Source: Arcanobacterium urinimassiliense
GTDB lineage: Bacteria; Actinomycetota; Actinomycetes; Actinomycetales; Actinomycetaceae
NCBI RefSeq assembly: GCF_900119495.1
Contig: NZ_LT632435.1
Span: 1,441,205-1,505,204, forward strand
Direction: 5' to 3'
Length of the DNA: 64,000 nt
Shown here piece after piece: positions 1 to 8,568 of the stretch. Below the pieces are notes generated by a model, which was not told where the DNA came from, ran no database searches, and was given only the letters and a program-made list of their open reading frames with translations. The position numbers and the translations under genes were made by a program. Numbering within the stretch: the first letter of the stretch is position 1; every line of letters starts with the position of its first letter.

Positions 1-1201
1 CTCTCCCGCCGCTCTGGCTCATTTAACTGCGGTGGTAGAAGACTTCTTGACGCAGCGGGAAAACGGAAAAATACTTCCCCCGATTTTTCTAATTCCACCC
101 CGTACCTCAATAGCAGCGGCGAGGGCAGAAATTTCCCAATTCCACATCCCAGCTGAAACCGGGGTATTGATGCGCACATCCGGCTCTACTACCGGAGAAG
201 GAAAAATAGTAGCTCTCAGCTGGGATAGTCTTATATATTCCGCCCAAGTATCCCAGTTGGCAATGGGCGGAGCCGGAGCGTGGATCACGCGGCTTCCACT
301 CCACCATATTGCCGGATTTCAAGCAGTACTGCGCTCGGTATTGTCTGGATACCGGCCTTTCTATGAGTACCGAGAGCCAGATCTGCTAGAGAAAGAAAAA
401 ATTGCCCGAATCCCGCGTATCTATCGCGCACAGGTGCCTACCCAGCTGCAAGAAATGCTGGAAAATCCACAGCTACTAGCAAAGAATCCCGCGACGGCAC
501 TGTTGATAGGAGGGGCCGCTCTCCGCACCGATTTACAAGCCGCGGCTCAGAGAGCCGGTCTTAGTATCGTCACTAGTTATGGCATGACGGAGACGGGTGG
601 AGGCTGTGTATACAACGGCGTAGCAATCGGCGATACCCAAATCAAAATAGCGGAAAATGGGCAGATTTCTCTCGGCGGTAGCGTCGTAGCCCAAGGGTAT
701 TTAAGGAAAAAGATCGCTCCTCCGGCAGAAGAAAAAGAATTTTCGCTGCACGCCGGCACGCGATTCCACCATACTCGCGATTTAGGAAAATTTACTGCCA
801 GCGGAAAGCTAGAAATTCTCGGCCGGATCGATGACGCCATTACCACCGGTGGCCTCACAATTATTCCGAAAATAGTGGAAGAAGCTATTGCCGCCCAGTT
901 TTCAACTGCGGCAGTAGTAGTAGGAATCCCCGACCAAAAATGGGGAGAAGCGGTTATTGCCATTACCGAAAAGCCGCGGGAAGAAACAGTGGTGCGCAGC
1001 TACTTAAAAGAAAAATTTACGGGTGGTTGGGTGCCAAAACGGGTAATAAGTTGGCCCGATTTAGCGGCGGCAACGCTTACGGAATTGCCTGCAAACTGGG
1101 ATAAAAATTCTTTCCTCTTTCCGCGTATGGAATCTGGGAAAATTAATCGCCGGCAACTACGACTCTGGGCAAAAGGCTATATAGAAAAGAATGTAGAATA
1201 G
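1..1201 (+). CDS. menE: o-succinylbenzoate--CoA ligase MenE, 5' end missing
   Basis: The protein belongs to the adenylate-forming (ANL) superfamily, and MenE activates o-succinylbenzoate with CoA in menaquinone synthesis. The reading frame is open to the left edge (first full codon at base 2), so the N-terminus lies outside the window. Visible motifs are the phosphate loop TSGSTTGEGK (around base 170), SYGMTETGGG (around 575), the DLGKF and GRIDDAITTGG hinge region (around 780-855), and the C-terminal GKINRRQL with the catalytic-type lysine. The MenE assignment rather than another acyl-CoA ligase rests mainly on menA starting 28 bases downstream on the same strand. Confidence 0.85.
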   Translation, partial: SPAALAHLTAVVEDFLTQRENGKILPPIFLIPPRTSIAAARAEISQFHIPAETGVLMRTSGSTTGEGKIVALSWDSLIYSAQVSQLAMGGAGAWITRLPLHHIAGFQAVLRSVLSGYRPFYEYREPDLLEKEKIARIPRIYRAQVPTQLQEMLENPQLLAKNPATALLIGGAALRTDLQAAAQRAGLSIVTSYGMTETGGGCVYNGVAIGDTQIKIAENGQISLGGSVVAQGYLRKKIAPPAEEKEFSLHAGTRFHHTRDLGKFTASGKLEILGRIDDAITTGGLTIIPKIVEEAIAAQFSTAAVVVGIPDQKWGEAVIAITEKPREETVVRSYLKEKFTGGWVPKRVISWPDLAAATLTELPANWDKNSFLFPRMESGKINRRQLRLWAKGYIEKNVE

Positions 1202-1229
1202 AGCGGCACGAAAAGTAGAAGGAGAAATT

Positions 1230-2222
1230 GTGGCCACGCTGAACGATTGGTTAGAAGGAGCACGTATTCGCACTCTCCCCGCTTCGGTAGCACCGGTATT
1301 CGCGGGACTAGGGGTAGCCCTAAGCGAAGGAGCTTTTTCTTGGTTACGAGCATTTTTAGCTCTCGGAGTGGCACTATTTCTGCAAATAGCCGTCAATTTT
1401 TTTAATGATTATTCCGATGGCATCCGCGGCACGGATGATTTCCGCAGTGGCCCGCCCCGCCTGACCGGAGGGGGAAAAGCTACTCCCCGCACCGTATTAG
1501 GAGCCGCGCTATTATCCCTAGCAGCAGCGGGGGTGTGCGGCATAATCCTGATTTGGCTCTGCGGAAAATGGTGGCTCTTAGGGGCAGGTTTGGCAGCTAT
1601 GCTCGCCGCCTGGTTTTATACCGGCGGAAAACGCCCCTATGGTTATGCTGGGTGGGGGGAAGTATTCGTCCTCATTTTCTTTGGCTATATGGCGACGGTG
1701 GGCACCGTCTACACCCAAACCCTCACAGCGCCTCTGCATAGCTGGATTAGCGGAACCGCTATGGGGCTGATTGCCTGCGCCCTACTTATGGTAAATAATA
1801 TCCGCGATATTCCGACCGATGTGCAGAGCGGCAAACGCACTTTGGCCGTGCGGCTGGGAGATAAAAAAGCTAGAAAAGCCTTTGCTATTTTCACCGCTTT
1901 ACCACCGCTCCTGCTAGTAATTTTTCTCGCCCCCAGATATCCACTCTTTTTGGGATTATTGGCCTTTATCCCGTGGATATATAGAATTAATCGGCCGGTA
2001 CAGAGCGGAGCAAAAGGAAAAGACCTTATTTTGGTGTTGAAAAAGACGGGACTCTACGAGTTATTCTTTTCCCTTGCTCTGCTACTGGCTTTCCTCTTAG
2101 CTACTAAAATCCCCGCCACCGCCCCCTTAGGGATTACCGGATGGCTAGTGGGAAGTTGCGGACTTATTTTCTTCCTCGTCGATATTGCCCACACCACTCT
2201 GCATAAGAATTCCCGCGCCTAA
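1230..2222 (+). CDS. menA: 1,4-dihydroxy-2-naphthoate polyprenyltransferase MenA
   Basis: This is a UbiA-family integral membrane prenyltransferase that attaches a polyprenyl chain to dihydroxynaphthoate, forming demethylmenaquinone. The 330-residue protein has about eight hydrophobic segments. It carries both Asp-rich motifs: NDYSDGIRGTDD near residue 55, and NNIRDIPTDVQSGKRTLAVR near residue 190. The start is GTG, with GAAGGAGA four bases upstream. It follows menE and is probably co-transcribed with it. Confidence 0.93.
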   Translation: MATLNDWLEGARIRTLPASVAPVFAGLGVALSEGAFSWLRAFLALGVALFLQIAVNFFNDYSDGIRGTDDFRSGPPRLTGGGKATPRTVLGAALLSLAAAGVCGIILIWLCGKWWLLGAGLAAMLAAWFYTGGKRPYGYAGWGEVFVLIFFGYMATVGTVYTQTLTAPLHSWISGTAMGLIACALLMVNNIRDIPTDVQSGKRTLAVRLGDKKARKAFAIFTALPPLLLVIFLAPRYPLFLGLLAFIPWIYRINRPVQSGAKGKDLILVLKKTGLYELFFSLALLLAFLLATKIPATAPLGITGWLVGSCGLIFFLVDIAHTTLHKNSRA

Positions 2223-2310
2223 ACCGGAAATTCCCGCGCTGCTTGCAAGAGCTATCTTTCCCTGCGCTCAGAGCGTAGCGTATGGCATTTAACTCCCTAC
2301 TTCTACTAGA

Positions 2311-2823
2311 ATGACTGATATGGCAAGAGTAGCAATTGTATTATTGGCGGCCACCGTCACTATCTATGCGTTTATTGATTGTGCCCGTACCCCAGCCGAA
2401 GCGATGCCGGGGAAAATAAGTAAACCACTCTGGCTACTTTTGACTGCTATTGCCCCACTATTGGGTGCCTCGATTTGGCTGTTCTTTAAGTATCAAAAAG
2501 TACTCACCTCCGATACCCCTATCGGAGGAAAAGATTTATTTCAAAAGTTGTATCGCAGCGGTGATAAAAAGGCGAAGGGTCCCCTGGCGCCGGATGATGA
2601 TCCCGATTTTTTGGCACGCCTCGAAGCTCGAAATCGGCGTAAGGCTTTTGAGGAAAAGCAGCGGCAGCAAAATAAGAAAACGACTGCCGATTCAGAAAAA
2701 GATGAAAAATCCCCATCACCTAGTGATAAGACACCAACAGAGCCAAATCCCCATACCGAGAGCAACGAAAAAACTGCCGAACAAAAAGATGAAGACGACG
2801 GCAAAGGACTCTACGGTTTCTAG
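2311..2823 (+). CDS. PLDc_N (cardiolipin synthase N-terminal-like) membrane protein
   Basis: A 170-residue protein. Residues 1-65 form two transmembrane helices with the pattern YAFIDCART typical of PLDc_N domains, the short module that precedes phospholipase-D-type cardiolipin synthases. Here it stands alone, as often in actinobacteria. The rest is hydrophilic and very rich in Lys, Glu, Asp and Ser, probably a disordered cytoplasmic tail. No catalytic HKD motif is present, so it is not an enzyme on its own. The start could also be the ATG three codons in; no clear ribosome-binding site precedes either. Function is unknown. Confidence 0.75.
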   Translation: MTDMARVAIVLLAATVTIYAFIDCARTPAEAMPGKISKPLWLLLTAIAPLLGASIWLFFKYQKVLTSDTPIGGKDLFQKLYRSGDKKAKGPLAPDDDPDFLARLEARNRRKAFEEKQRQQNKKTTADSEKDEKSPSPSDKTPTEPNPHTESNEKTAEQKDEDDGKGLYGF

Positions 2824-2849
2824 CGCAACTTCGGTTTCTAGCGCAACTT
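2814..2849. repeat. perfect 18-bp tandem duplication across a stop codon
   Basis: The unit CGGTTTCTAGCGCAACTT occurs at 2814-2831 and again at 2832-2849. The first copy contains the TAG stop of the upstream gene, so the duplication is confined to the gene end and 3' flank. Confidence 0.9.
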
Positions 2850-2918
2850 TTCGCAGTGATTTACTCTATTGAGCGCTCTACTTTGCAGAACTAAGAGAAA
2901 TTTTCTAGTTACTACTTT

Positions 2919-3590
2919 TTACTTTTCAGTAGTCTTTTTAGCCGCCGCAGAGGTGCCGGGAGTCATATCCTGTGCATGCTGCAGTAACTCAGCAGCAGGC
3001 TCCCAATATTTCCACGAAACTAACTGATTATCTACAAAACTCAAAGAAGTCACCGAAGCGAGAGCACATTCGCGCTTCCGCGGATCGTGAAGATACGGCT
3101 TCCCTTCAATAAAGAGCCGGAAAACCCAAATAGGTAGCTGGTGAGATACTAAAACTACTTCTCCCCCACGCCCTTGCTCTAAACCATTTTTCACTGCCCG
3201 CGCCATGCGCTGCGCTATCTCGGTATAAGGCTCTCCCCAGGAAGGACGGGCGGGGTTTATATAGCGTTTCCAAAAACGTGGATGAGCGAGCACGCCCCGC
3301 TTATTAATAGATTCCCCTTCAAATTGGTTACCCGCCTCGAGCAGATTTATATCCTGCTGCAGCGGTAATTGCAAAGCGGCCGCCGTCGGCGTACCGGTTT
3401 CTATCGCTCTTTCCAGTGGGGAAGTAATAACGGCGCGAATATCATGGCCTTGGGAAAATGCTTCCGCTAACCGCTCTGCCATCGCATTTCCCAGCGCAGA
3501 AAGATGATAACCAGGAAGACGCCCGTAGAGCACTCCCTCCGGATTGTGCACTTCCCCATGCCGGACTAAATGCACAGTAGTTAAATCCAT
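2919..3590 (-). CDS. histidine phosphatase (phosphoglycerate-mutase-like) family protein
   Basis: A 223-residue member of the phosphoglycerate mutase-like superfamily. The phosphohistidine motif LVRHGE is at residues 8-13, a Glu-containing SPLERAIETG segment lies near residue 57, and the second catalytic histidine is in VSHQLPIW near residue 148. The C-terminal 30 residues look extra and polar. The substrate cannot be told from sequence. AAAGGAA precedes the ATG, and the MarR gene ends three bases upstream, so the two form an operon. True glycolytic mutase is unlikely, since the mutase-specific residues are not evident. Confidence 0.85.
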   Translation of the reverse strand: MDLTTVHLVRHGEVHNPEGVLYGRLPGYHLSALGNAMAERLAEAFSQGHDIRAVITSPLERAIETGTPTAAALQLPLQQDINLLEAGNQFEGESINKRGVLAHPRFWKRYINPARPSWGEPYTEIAQRMARAVKNGLEQGRGGEVVLVSHQLPIWVFRLFIEGKPYLHDPRKRECALASVTSLSFVDNQLVSWKYWEPAAELLQHAQDMTPGTSAAAKKTTEK

Positions 3591-3593
3591 CTT

Positions 3594-4061
3594 TTATTCC
3601 TTTTCATCGGGCATAATCTGCGCACAAATTCGCCCCAACTCTAAAAATTCTTTCCTAGTTAAAGAATCGATTAAGTATTTACGCACGGAACCCACGTGCA
3701 CTGGCGCGGCGCTCTGCACTTTCTGCCAGCCTTTTTCCGTAAGAATACAATTTCGCCCGCGCCTATCATCTGCACACTTCAAACGCTGTACATATTCTTG
3801 CTTTTCCAGTCGATGTACCGTATGAGTGAGCCGCGAGCGTGAATGCACCAAATTATCCGCTAACTGCGACATACGCAGCTGCCTCCCTGGCGCTTCACTC
3901 AGATAAGCTAACACTTCATACTCGGAGAGAGAAAGATCTTCTTGCTGCTGTAAATCAGCATTCGCAGCAACTAAGAATTTTGAAATACCCTGTAGTAACG
4001 ACCGCCAAGACTTCTGCTCTTCGGCATCTAACCACTGTATATCGTTCTTATTGCCTTCCAT
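3594..4061 (-). CDS. MarR-family transcriptional regulator
   Basis: A 155-residue winged-helix regulator. LSLSEYEVLAYLSEAP and LRMSQLADNLVHSRSRLTHT form the helix-turn-helix, followed by a wing with CADDRRGRNC (the D-x-R motif of MarR wings) near residue 100. The start is ATG with AGGGAAATC upstream. It sits three bases ahead of the histidine phosphatase gene and may control it; the target and ligand are not visible. Confidence 0.9.
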   Translation of the reverse strand: MEGNKNDIQWLDAEEQKSWRSLLQGISKFLVAANADLQQQEDLSLSEYEVLAYLSEAPGRQLRMSQLADNLVHSRSRLTHTVHRLEKQEYVQRLKCADDRRGRNCILTEKGWQKVQSAAPVHVGSVRKYLIDSLTRKEFLELGRICAQIMPDEKE

Positions 4062-4079
4062 GATTTCCCTCTTTGCACT

Positions 4080-4111
4080 AATGAGGCTCGATCTTTCGAT
4101 TGAGCCTCATT
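4080..4111 (-). terminator. stem-loop between bS22 and marR
   Basis: AATGAGGCTC (4080-4089) pairs with GAGCCTCATT (4102-4111), and the stem continues inward. It lies 19 bases downstream of the bS22 stop. The following T-run on the minus strand is poor, so this may be a weak terminator or a processing site. Confidence 0.55.
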
Positions 4112-4129
4112 TAAAATCACTGCCTATCG

Positions 4130-4228
4130 CTACTTCTTATTGCGACGCTGATGGCGAGTCTTACGCAGCAGTTTGCGGTGCTTTTTCTTGGACATGCGCT
4201 TGCGGCGCTTCTTAATTACGGAACCCAA
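4130..4228 (-). CDS. small ribosomal subunit protein bS22 (AURKAIP1/COX24 domain)
   Basis: A 32-residue, extremely basic protein that starts [17 protein letters not shown] and ends RHQRRNKK. This is the tiny actinobacterial ribosomal protein bS22, which carries an AURKAIP1/COX24-type domain. It starts at TTG (complement of 4226-4228), with GGAGG six bases upstream, and stops with TAG. An internal ATG at codon 12 would remove the conserved [10 protein letters not shown] start. Its neighbour is the BldC-like gene, the usual actinobacterial arrangement. It is easily missed because of its length and TTG start. Confidence 0.93.
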   Translation of the reverse strand: MGSVIKKRRKRMSKKKHRKLLRKTRHQRRNKK

Positions 4229-4307
4229 CGGTTACCTCCACAATATATTTTAGTAGCTAGGCTACCTACGAACATAGAAAATGTTACTAGGAATAATACC
4301 CGAAAGT

Positions 4308-4523
4308 CTAGGCGCCGAAAACTTCTCGCTGCTGATCTTCCGATTCCCCGGAGAGCAGCTGACTTAAAGCGGAACGAGGCACTCTATAGGAGCTTCCTAC
4401 TCGCACTGCCGGCAGCTCTCCCGCGTGTATCATACGGTAAATCGTCATTCGCGAAACCCGCGTAACATCGGCGACTTCCGCAACCGTAAAAAACTGCGGA
4501 GCCGAATTCGATAGCTGCGCCAT
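4308..4523 (-). CDS. BldC-like MerR-type helix-turn-helix protein
   Basis: A 71-residue DNA-binding protein of the excisionase/BldC type. FFTVAEVADVTRVSRMTIYR is the helix-turn-helix, followed by MIHAGELPAVRVGSSYRVPR, the wing of this family. There is no effector domain. BldC controls development in Streptomyces; in non-sporulating actinobacteria its role is unknown. It lies directly upstream of bS22 on the same strand and probably shares a transcript with it. Confidence 0.85.
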   Translation of the reverse strand: MAQLSNSAPQFFTVAEVADVTRVSRMTIYRMIHAGELPAVRVGSSYRVPRSALSQLLSGESEDQQREVFGA

Positions 4524-4547
4524 CCGTGTCCGTCCTACTTATTTCAG

Positions 4548-4629
4548 CCAGATATATATCTGGGGCTATTCCACATCTTTTGCTCCCGGATTTTCCTACG
4601 CACTGCTTCCACAGAGATAGGAAAACGGG
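4548..4629. promoter_or_regulatory. palindrome and long inverted repeat in the bldC-like/trkH divergent region
   Basis: CCAGATATATATCTGG (4548-4563) is a perfect 16-bp palindrome 25 bases upstream of the bldC-like start, a good operator candidate. Just beyond it, 4585-4598 (CCCG, two bulged bases, TTTTCCTA) pairs with 4618-4629 (TAGGAAAACGGG) across a 19-base loop. The second element could be an operator or part of a trkH leader. No known riboswitch consensus was recognised. Confidence 0.4.
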
Positions 4630-4687
4630 ATTACCACCCCAGCTTACACGAAAATACTGAAAAGGACAGAAAAATTAAGAATTTTAT

Positions 4688-4716
4688 TTGCCTCGCCCGT
4701 CACAAAAGGATATTTT
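4688..4716 (+). promoter_or_regulatory. putative sigma-70-type promoter of trkH
   Basis: TTGCCT (4688-4693) and TATTTT (4711-4716) are separated by 17 bases and lie about 55 bases upstream of the trkH start. Both boxes are imperfect. Confidence 0.3.
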
Positions 4717-4769
4717 ATTGAGGATTAGGTCTACGCTAGGTACAGAAGCAGCAGAAGAAAGGAGGAACG

Positions 4770-6167
4770 GTGCCGGCAATTCCTCAGATACATCCACGCT
4801 CTAAGATAGAAAAAAAATTAATTAGCTTTCGCGAATATATTGATCACTTAGCCACCAATTCTCCGGCGCGCTTTGCACTCCTAGTATTTGCGAGCACGAT
4901 TCTTTTTTTCACTTTGCTACTTCTTATTCCCTACACCTATAACGGCCCCGGCTCTCCCAACTTCTTAGCTGCCCTCTTTACCGCTACCTCTGCCGTTTGC
5001 GTCACTGGTTTGACGGTAGTAGAAATAGCTACTTTTTGGACGCCACTCGGTCATATTATTATCGCTTTAGCCGTGCAGATAGGCGGGCTCGGCATTATGA
5101 CTATCGCTTCTATACTCGGTCTAGCGGTAGCACGGCATATCGGCTTAACTCAGCGGCTATTGATTGCGCGAGAAACAAAGACTCGCCTCGGCGAAGTCGG
5201 CACACTCCTGCGCGCAGTGGCAATTACTTCGGCCGTAGTAGAGACGCTCTTGGCTCTCGCTCTCTTACCAACTTTTATCGCCCAAGATCAAAGCTTCATA
5301 GAAGCAGTAGGAAATGCAATTTTTGCTTCTATATTCACCTTTAACAACGCTGGTTTTACCACTCTCCCCGCGGGAATCAGCCCCTTCGTCGGTAACTGGG
5401 CTTTCTGTATTCCCGTAATTATCGGAGCGATGATTGGTGCCATTGGTTTTCCTGTAGCCTTAAATATCGCTACCGCAGGGCGAAAGATAGAAAAGTGGAC
5501 ACTTCACACTCGCCTTACTCTGCTCACCTATCTAGGGATTTTCCTCATTTCTTGTTTTGCGCTAATGATTCTGGAATGGAATAACGTCGGTACTTACGGC
5601 GGGCTCTCTGGAAATGAAAAAGTTCTAGCTTCTATTTTCCACGCGGCAAGTGCTCGCTCGGCGGGTCTCTCCACTGTGAATGTGGGAAATATGCACGAAT
5701 CTACTTGGTTCATACTCGATATCTTGATGTTTATCGGGGGTGGTTCCGCTAGTACAGCTGGCGGCATAAAAGTGACTACTTTCAGCGTCTTACTATTAGC
5801 GGTACTGGCGGAAGCGCGGGGCGATCGCGATTCCGAGATATTCGGGAAAAGAATATCGGCAAATGTCACCCGCTTAGCTATTTCCGTCACGCTCCTCGGA
5901 GCCACACTGGTGGGAATTGCCACCATAATTTTGCTGCAAACTACCCCATATTCACTTTCCCAAGTGCTTTTTGAAGTGATCTCTGCCTACGCCACCTGCG
6001 GTTTAAGTACCGGAATTACTCCTTTCCTCCCCGGAAGTGCCCAGGTCACACTTATAGTGCTCATGTATTTAGGCAGAGCGGGTACTATGACTTTCGCGGC
6101 GGCACTTGCTTTACGCCAACGCCGGCGCGTGATTCGCCTCCCGGAAGAACGGCCAATTATTGGCTAG
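4770..6167 (+). CDS. TrkH/KtrB-family potassium uptake membrane subunit
   Basis: A 465-residue membrane protein, the K+-translocating subunit of a Trk/Ktr system. It has the family's repeated M1-P-M2 architecture. Selectivity-filter-like segments are TATSAVCVTGLTV (near residue 72), NNAGFTTLP (near 195), ARSAGLSTVNVG (near 293) and YATCGLSTGIT (near 403), each with the filter glycine. The start is GTG with GGAGG close upstream. trkA follows 86 bases later on the same strand. Length fits the shorter KtrB/TrkH type. Confidence 0.93.
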   Translation: MPAIPQIHPRSKIEKKLISFREYIDHLATNSPARFALLVFASTILFFTLLLLIPYTYNGPGSPNFLAALFTATSAVCVTGLTVVEIATFWTPLGHIIIALAVQIGGLGIMTIASILGLAVARHIGLTQRLLIARETKTRLGEVGTLLRAVAITSAVVETLLALALLPTFIAQDQSFIEAVGNAIFASIFTFNNAGFTTLPAGISPFVGNWAFCIPVIIGAMIGAIGFPVALNIATAGRKIEKWTLHTRLTLLTYLGIFLISCFALMILEWNNVGTYGGLSGNEKVLASIFHAASARSAGLSTVNVGNMHESTWFILDILMFIGGGSASTAGGIKVTTFSVLLLAVLAEARGDRDSEIFGKRISANVTRLAISVTLLGATLVGIATIILLQTTPYSLSQVLFEVISAYATCGLSTGITPFLPGSAQVTLIVLMYLGRAGTMTFAAALALRQRRRVIRLPEERPIIG

Positions 6168-6253
6168 TGGCACACGAAAACCACTAGAATCTAAATAGTA
6201 GAAAACTAGTTGTAGAAGTTAGTGAATTCCCAGATATTTAGATAAGGAAAATT

Positions 6254-6922
6254 ATGGCGCGCAGCAAAGATAATACTAGCGAAGGAGTTCTGGTAATCGG
6301 GCTAGGCCGCTTCGGTACTGCTATCGCTGTGACTTTAAATAAATTGGGGAAAAGTGTGCTGGCGGTGGAATCAAACGCCGTCTTAGCTCAATCTTGGTCA
6401 CACCGTTTTCGCGTAGTGGAGGCGGACGCCCGCTCCGCAGAAGCATTAGTGCAGCTGGGAGCAGAAGACTTCGGAATTGCCGTAGTAGGCGTGGGCACAT
6501 CGCTAGAATCTTCCGTACTAATTACGGCTAATTTAGTGGATTTGGGGATTAAACAAATTTGGGCAAAAGCCACCTCCCGCGAGCATGGCACAATTTTGAA
6601 GCGTATCGGTGCACATCACGTCGTCTATCCAGAGTATGACGCCGGGCAGCGCGTAGCTCATATGCTTTCCGGAAAGATGCTCGATTTTATTGAGATGGAA
6701 GATCACTTCACGATTGTAAAGATGCTGCCGCCGAAAGAAACAATTGGGTTTACCGTTGCAGACTTAAAATTGCCGGAAAAATACGGCATTACCCTCATTG
6801 GCGTAAAATCTCCAGGGCAACCTTTTGAATATACAAATCCGCAGACCCAAATTAACACTGGAGATGTGCTGATAGTATCTGGAGAAACTTCGCTGTTAGA
6901 AGCCTTCGCCAATCGCAGCTAA
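6254..6922 (+). CDS. TrkA/KtrA-family potassium uptake regulatory subunit
   Basis: A 222-residue cytosolic RCK protein that gates the TrkH/KtrB subunit encoded upstream. Residues 12-130 are the RCK-N Rossmann domain with VIGLGRFGTAIAVTLNKLGK (GxGxxG) and the acidic end of strand 2 (AVES). Residues 140-220 are the RCK-C ligand-binding domain. Partner and function follow from the adjacent trkH. Confidence 0.93.
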   Translation: MARSKDNTSEGVLVIGLGRFGTAIAVTLNKLGKSVLAVESNAVLAQSWSHRFRVVEADARSAEALVQLGAEDFGIAVVGVGTSLESSVLITANLVDLGIKQIWAKATSREHGTILKRIGAHHVVYPEYDAGQRVAHMLSGKMLDFIEMEDHFTIVKMLPPKETIGFTVADLKLPEKYGITLIGVKSPGQPFEYTNPQTQINTGDVLIVSGETSLLEAFANRS

Positions 6923-6957
6923 GGTTAGAAAATCTAATAACAACTAAGGTTAAAATC
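6919..6957. repeat. direct repeat spanning the trkA stop codon
   Basis: CTAAGGTTA occurs at 6919-6927 and 6944-6952, each followed by a nearly identical AAAATC segment, with a 25-base period. The first copy contains the trkA TAA stop. Confidence 0.7.
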
Positions 6958-7016
6958 CACTCGCACTCTCCGCGCCCGACATAAAAATTTTCGGAGCGGG
7001 AAGCTAAGCTGAAGAT

Positions 7017-8429
7017 ATGGCAAAAAAGAGTACCACCGTTTTTATGTGTACCGAATGTGGCTGGACCACCACCAAGTGGGCTGGCCGCTGCGGAGAATGC
7101 CAAACCTGGGGCACAGTAGTAGAAAAAGCAGAACGTATTGGCGCAGCACGCATTGCTGCGAGCTTACCCTACACTCCTGCCCAACCCATTACGGAAATAT
7201 CCGGAGAAATAGCGCAAAAATATCCGAGTGGTGAAGATGAGCTCGATCGGGTGCTGGGCGGAGGAATAGTGCCGGGAGCGGTAATGCTGCTAGCTGGAGA
7301 TCCAGGAATTGGAAAATCTACTCTTCTCTTGAGTGTAGCCGGCAAAGCGGCAGTTGCGGCGGAGCAAAATGACGCGGGCCCCATACTGTATGTAACTGGA
7401 GAAGAATCAGCAGCGCAGGTACGCGCCCGCGCTGAGCGGATTGGTGCTGTGCATCCGCAGCTCCTACTGGCCGCGGAAAATTCAGTAGAAAAAGTACTAG
7501 GCCATCTCGAATATAGTTCTCCATCATTGTTGATTGTTGATTCGGTGCAAACTCTCGCCCACCCCGATGTGGAAGGAGCAGCCGGCGGGGTGGCACAAGT
7601 AAGAGCGGTAGCCACCGCACTTATTGCCGAGGCGAAAGAGCGAAATCTGCCGGTGATGCTAGTAGGGCACGTCACGAAGGATGGCACTATTGCTGGCCCA
7701 CGCACTTTAGAACATTTGGTGGATGTAGTATGCCAATTTGAAGGAGATCGCCATTCGCGGCTGCGCTTACTGCGGGCAGTAAAAAACCGCTATGGTGCCA
7801 CCGATGAAGTAGGTTGCTTTGAACTCCATAATGCCGGTATTCGGGGTCTGGCCGATCCTTCCGGTCTATTTCTTTCAGCCCGTAAAAATACGGTGCCGGG
7901 CACTTGCGTAACCGTCACTTTAGAGGGGCGCCGCCCGATGCCGGTAGAGATTCAATCACTTTCCGTACCCGCCCCCGGCGCTCCCCGCCGGACCACTTCT
8001 GGAGTCGATTATTCACGCATAGCTATGATGCTCGCGGTAATTCAATCCCGGTTAGGAATTGCCTTTGAAAAGCAAGATATATTCGTATCTACAGTAGGTG
8101 GTGCGCGAGCGCCCGAGCCCGCCAGTGATTTAGCGGTGGCACTCTCTCTTGTATCATCTGCTTTAGATTTGCCACTCGCCCCCGGAGTAGTAGCTATTGG
8201 AGAGGTATCTTTGACCGGCGAGCTACGCCCGGTGATTGGCCTGCAACAGCGATTAAACGAAGCCGGCAGATTAGGATTCCGAATTGCCTTGATCCCGGCC
8301 GGCACCGAAAAAATAGCTACCCCGCCGGGTATGGATTTACGGCCCATCGATGACGTAGCAGCTGCCCTAGAAGCAGTTTTGCCTATTCCACCGCAGCAAA
8401 TTCGCGCCCGCAATAATTCACTGCAATAA
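7017..8429 (+). CDS. radA: DNA repair protein RadA
   Basis: RadA is a RecA-like ATPase that drives branch migration of recombination intermediates. The 470-residue protein has the full layout: N-terminal C4 zinc finger (CTECGWTTTKWAGRCGEC, residues 10-27), Walker A GDPGIGKST (near 95), the RadA-specific KNRYG motif (near 257), and a Lon-protease-like C-terminal domain with ASDLAVALSLVSSALD (near 370). The ATG start has only a weak upstream ribosome-binding site. Confidence 0.97.
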   Translation: MAKKSTTVFMCTECGWTTTKWAGRCGECQTWGTVVEKAERIGAARIAASLPYTPAQPITEISGEIAQKYPSGEDELDRVLGGGIVPGAVMLLAGDPGIGKSTLLLSVAGKAAVAAEQNDAGPILYVTGEESAAQVRARAERIGAVHPQLLLAAENSVEKVLGHLEYSSPSLLIVDSVQTLAHPDVEGAAGGVAQVRAVATALIAEAKERNLPVMLVGHVTKDGTIAGPRTLEHLVDVVCQFEGDRHSRLRLLRAVKNRYGATDEVGCFELHNAGIRGLADPSGLFLSARKNTVPGTCVTVTLEGRRPMPVEIQSLSVPAPGAPRRTTSGVDYSRIAMMLAVIQSRLGIAFEKQDIFVSTVGGARAPEPASDLAVALSLVSSALDLPLAPGVVAIGEVSLTGELRPVIGLQQRLNEAGRLGFRIALIPAGTEKIATPPGMDLRPIDDVAAALEAVLPIPPQQIRARNNSLQ

Positions 8430-8568
8430 TAATTTTCCGCAATAGCGATTTAGAAAATTTCTGCTCTTTCTGCTCTTTCAAGTTAAATAGCGAAATTATA
8501 TATCTTGCGGAATTACTACCTTACAGAATCACTAATCTTGCGGAGTACCATCTGCGGCCGGAGCAGAA

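Noticed and set aside
4151-4465. 104-residue plus-strand frame across bS22 and the bldC-like gene
   Set aside because: Antisense to two well-supported genes and without its own ribosome-binding site.
7169-7705. 178-residue minus-strand frame
   Set aside because: Antisense to the core of radA, with no start signal or family pattern.
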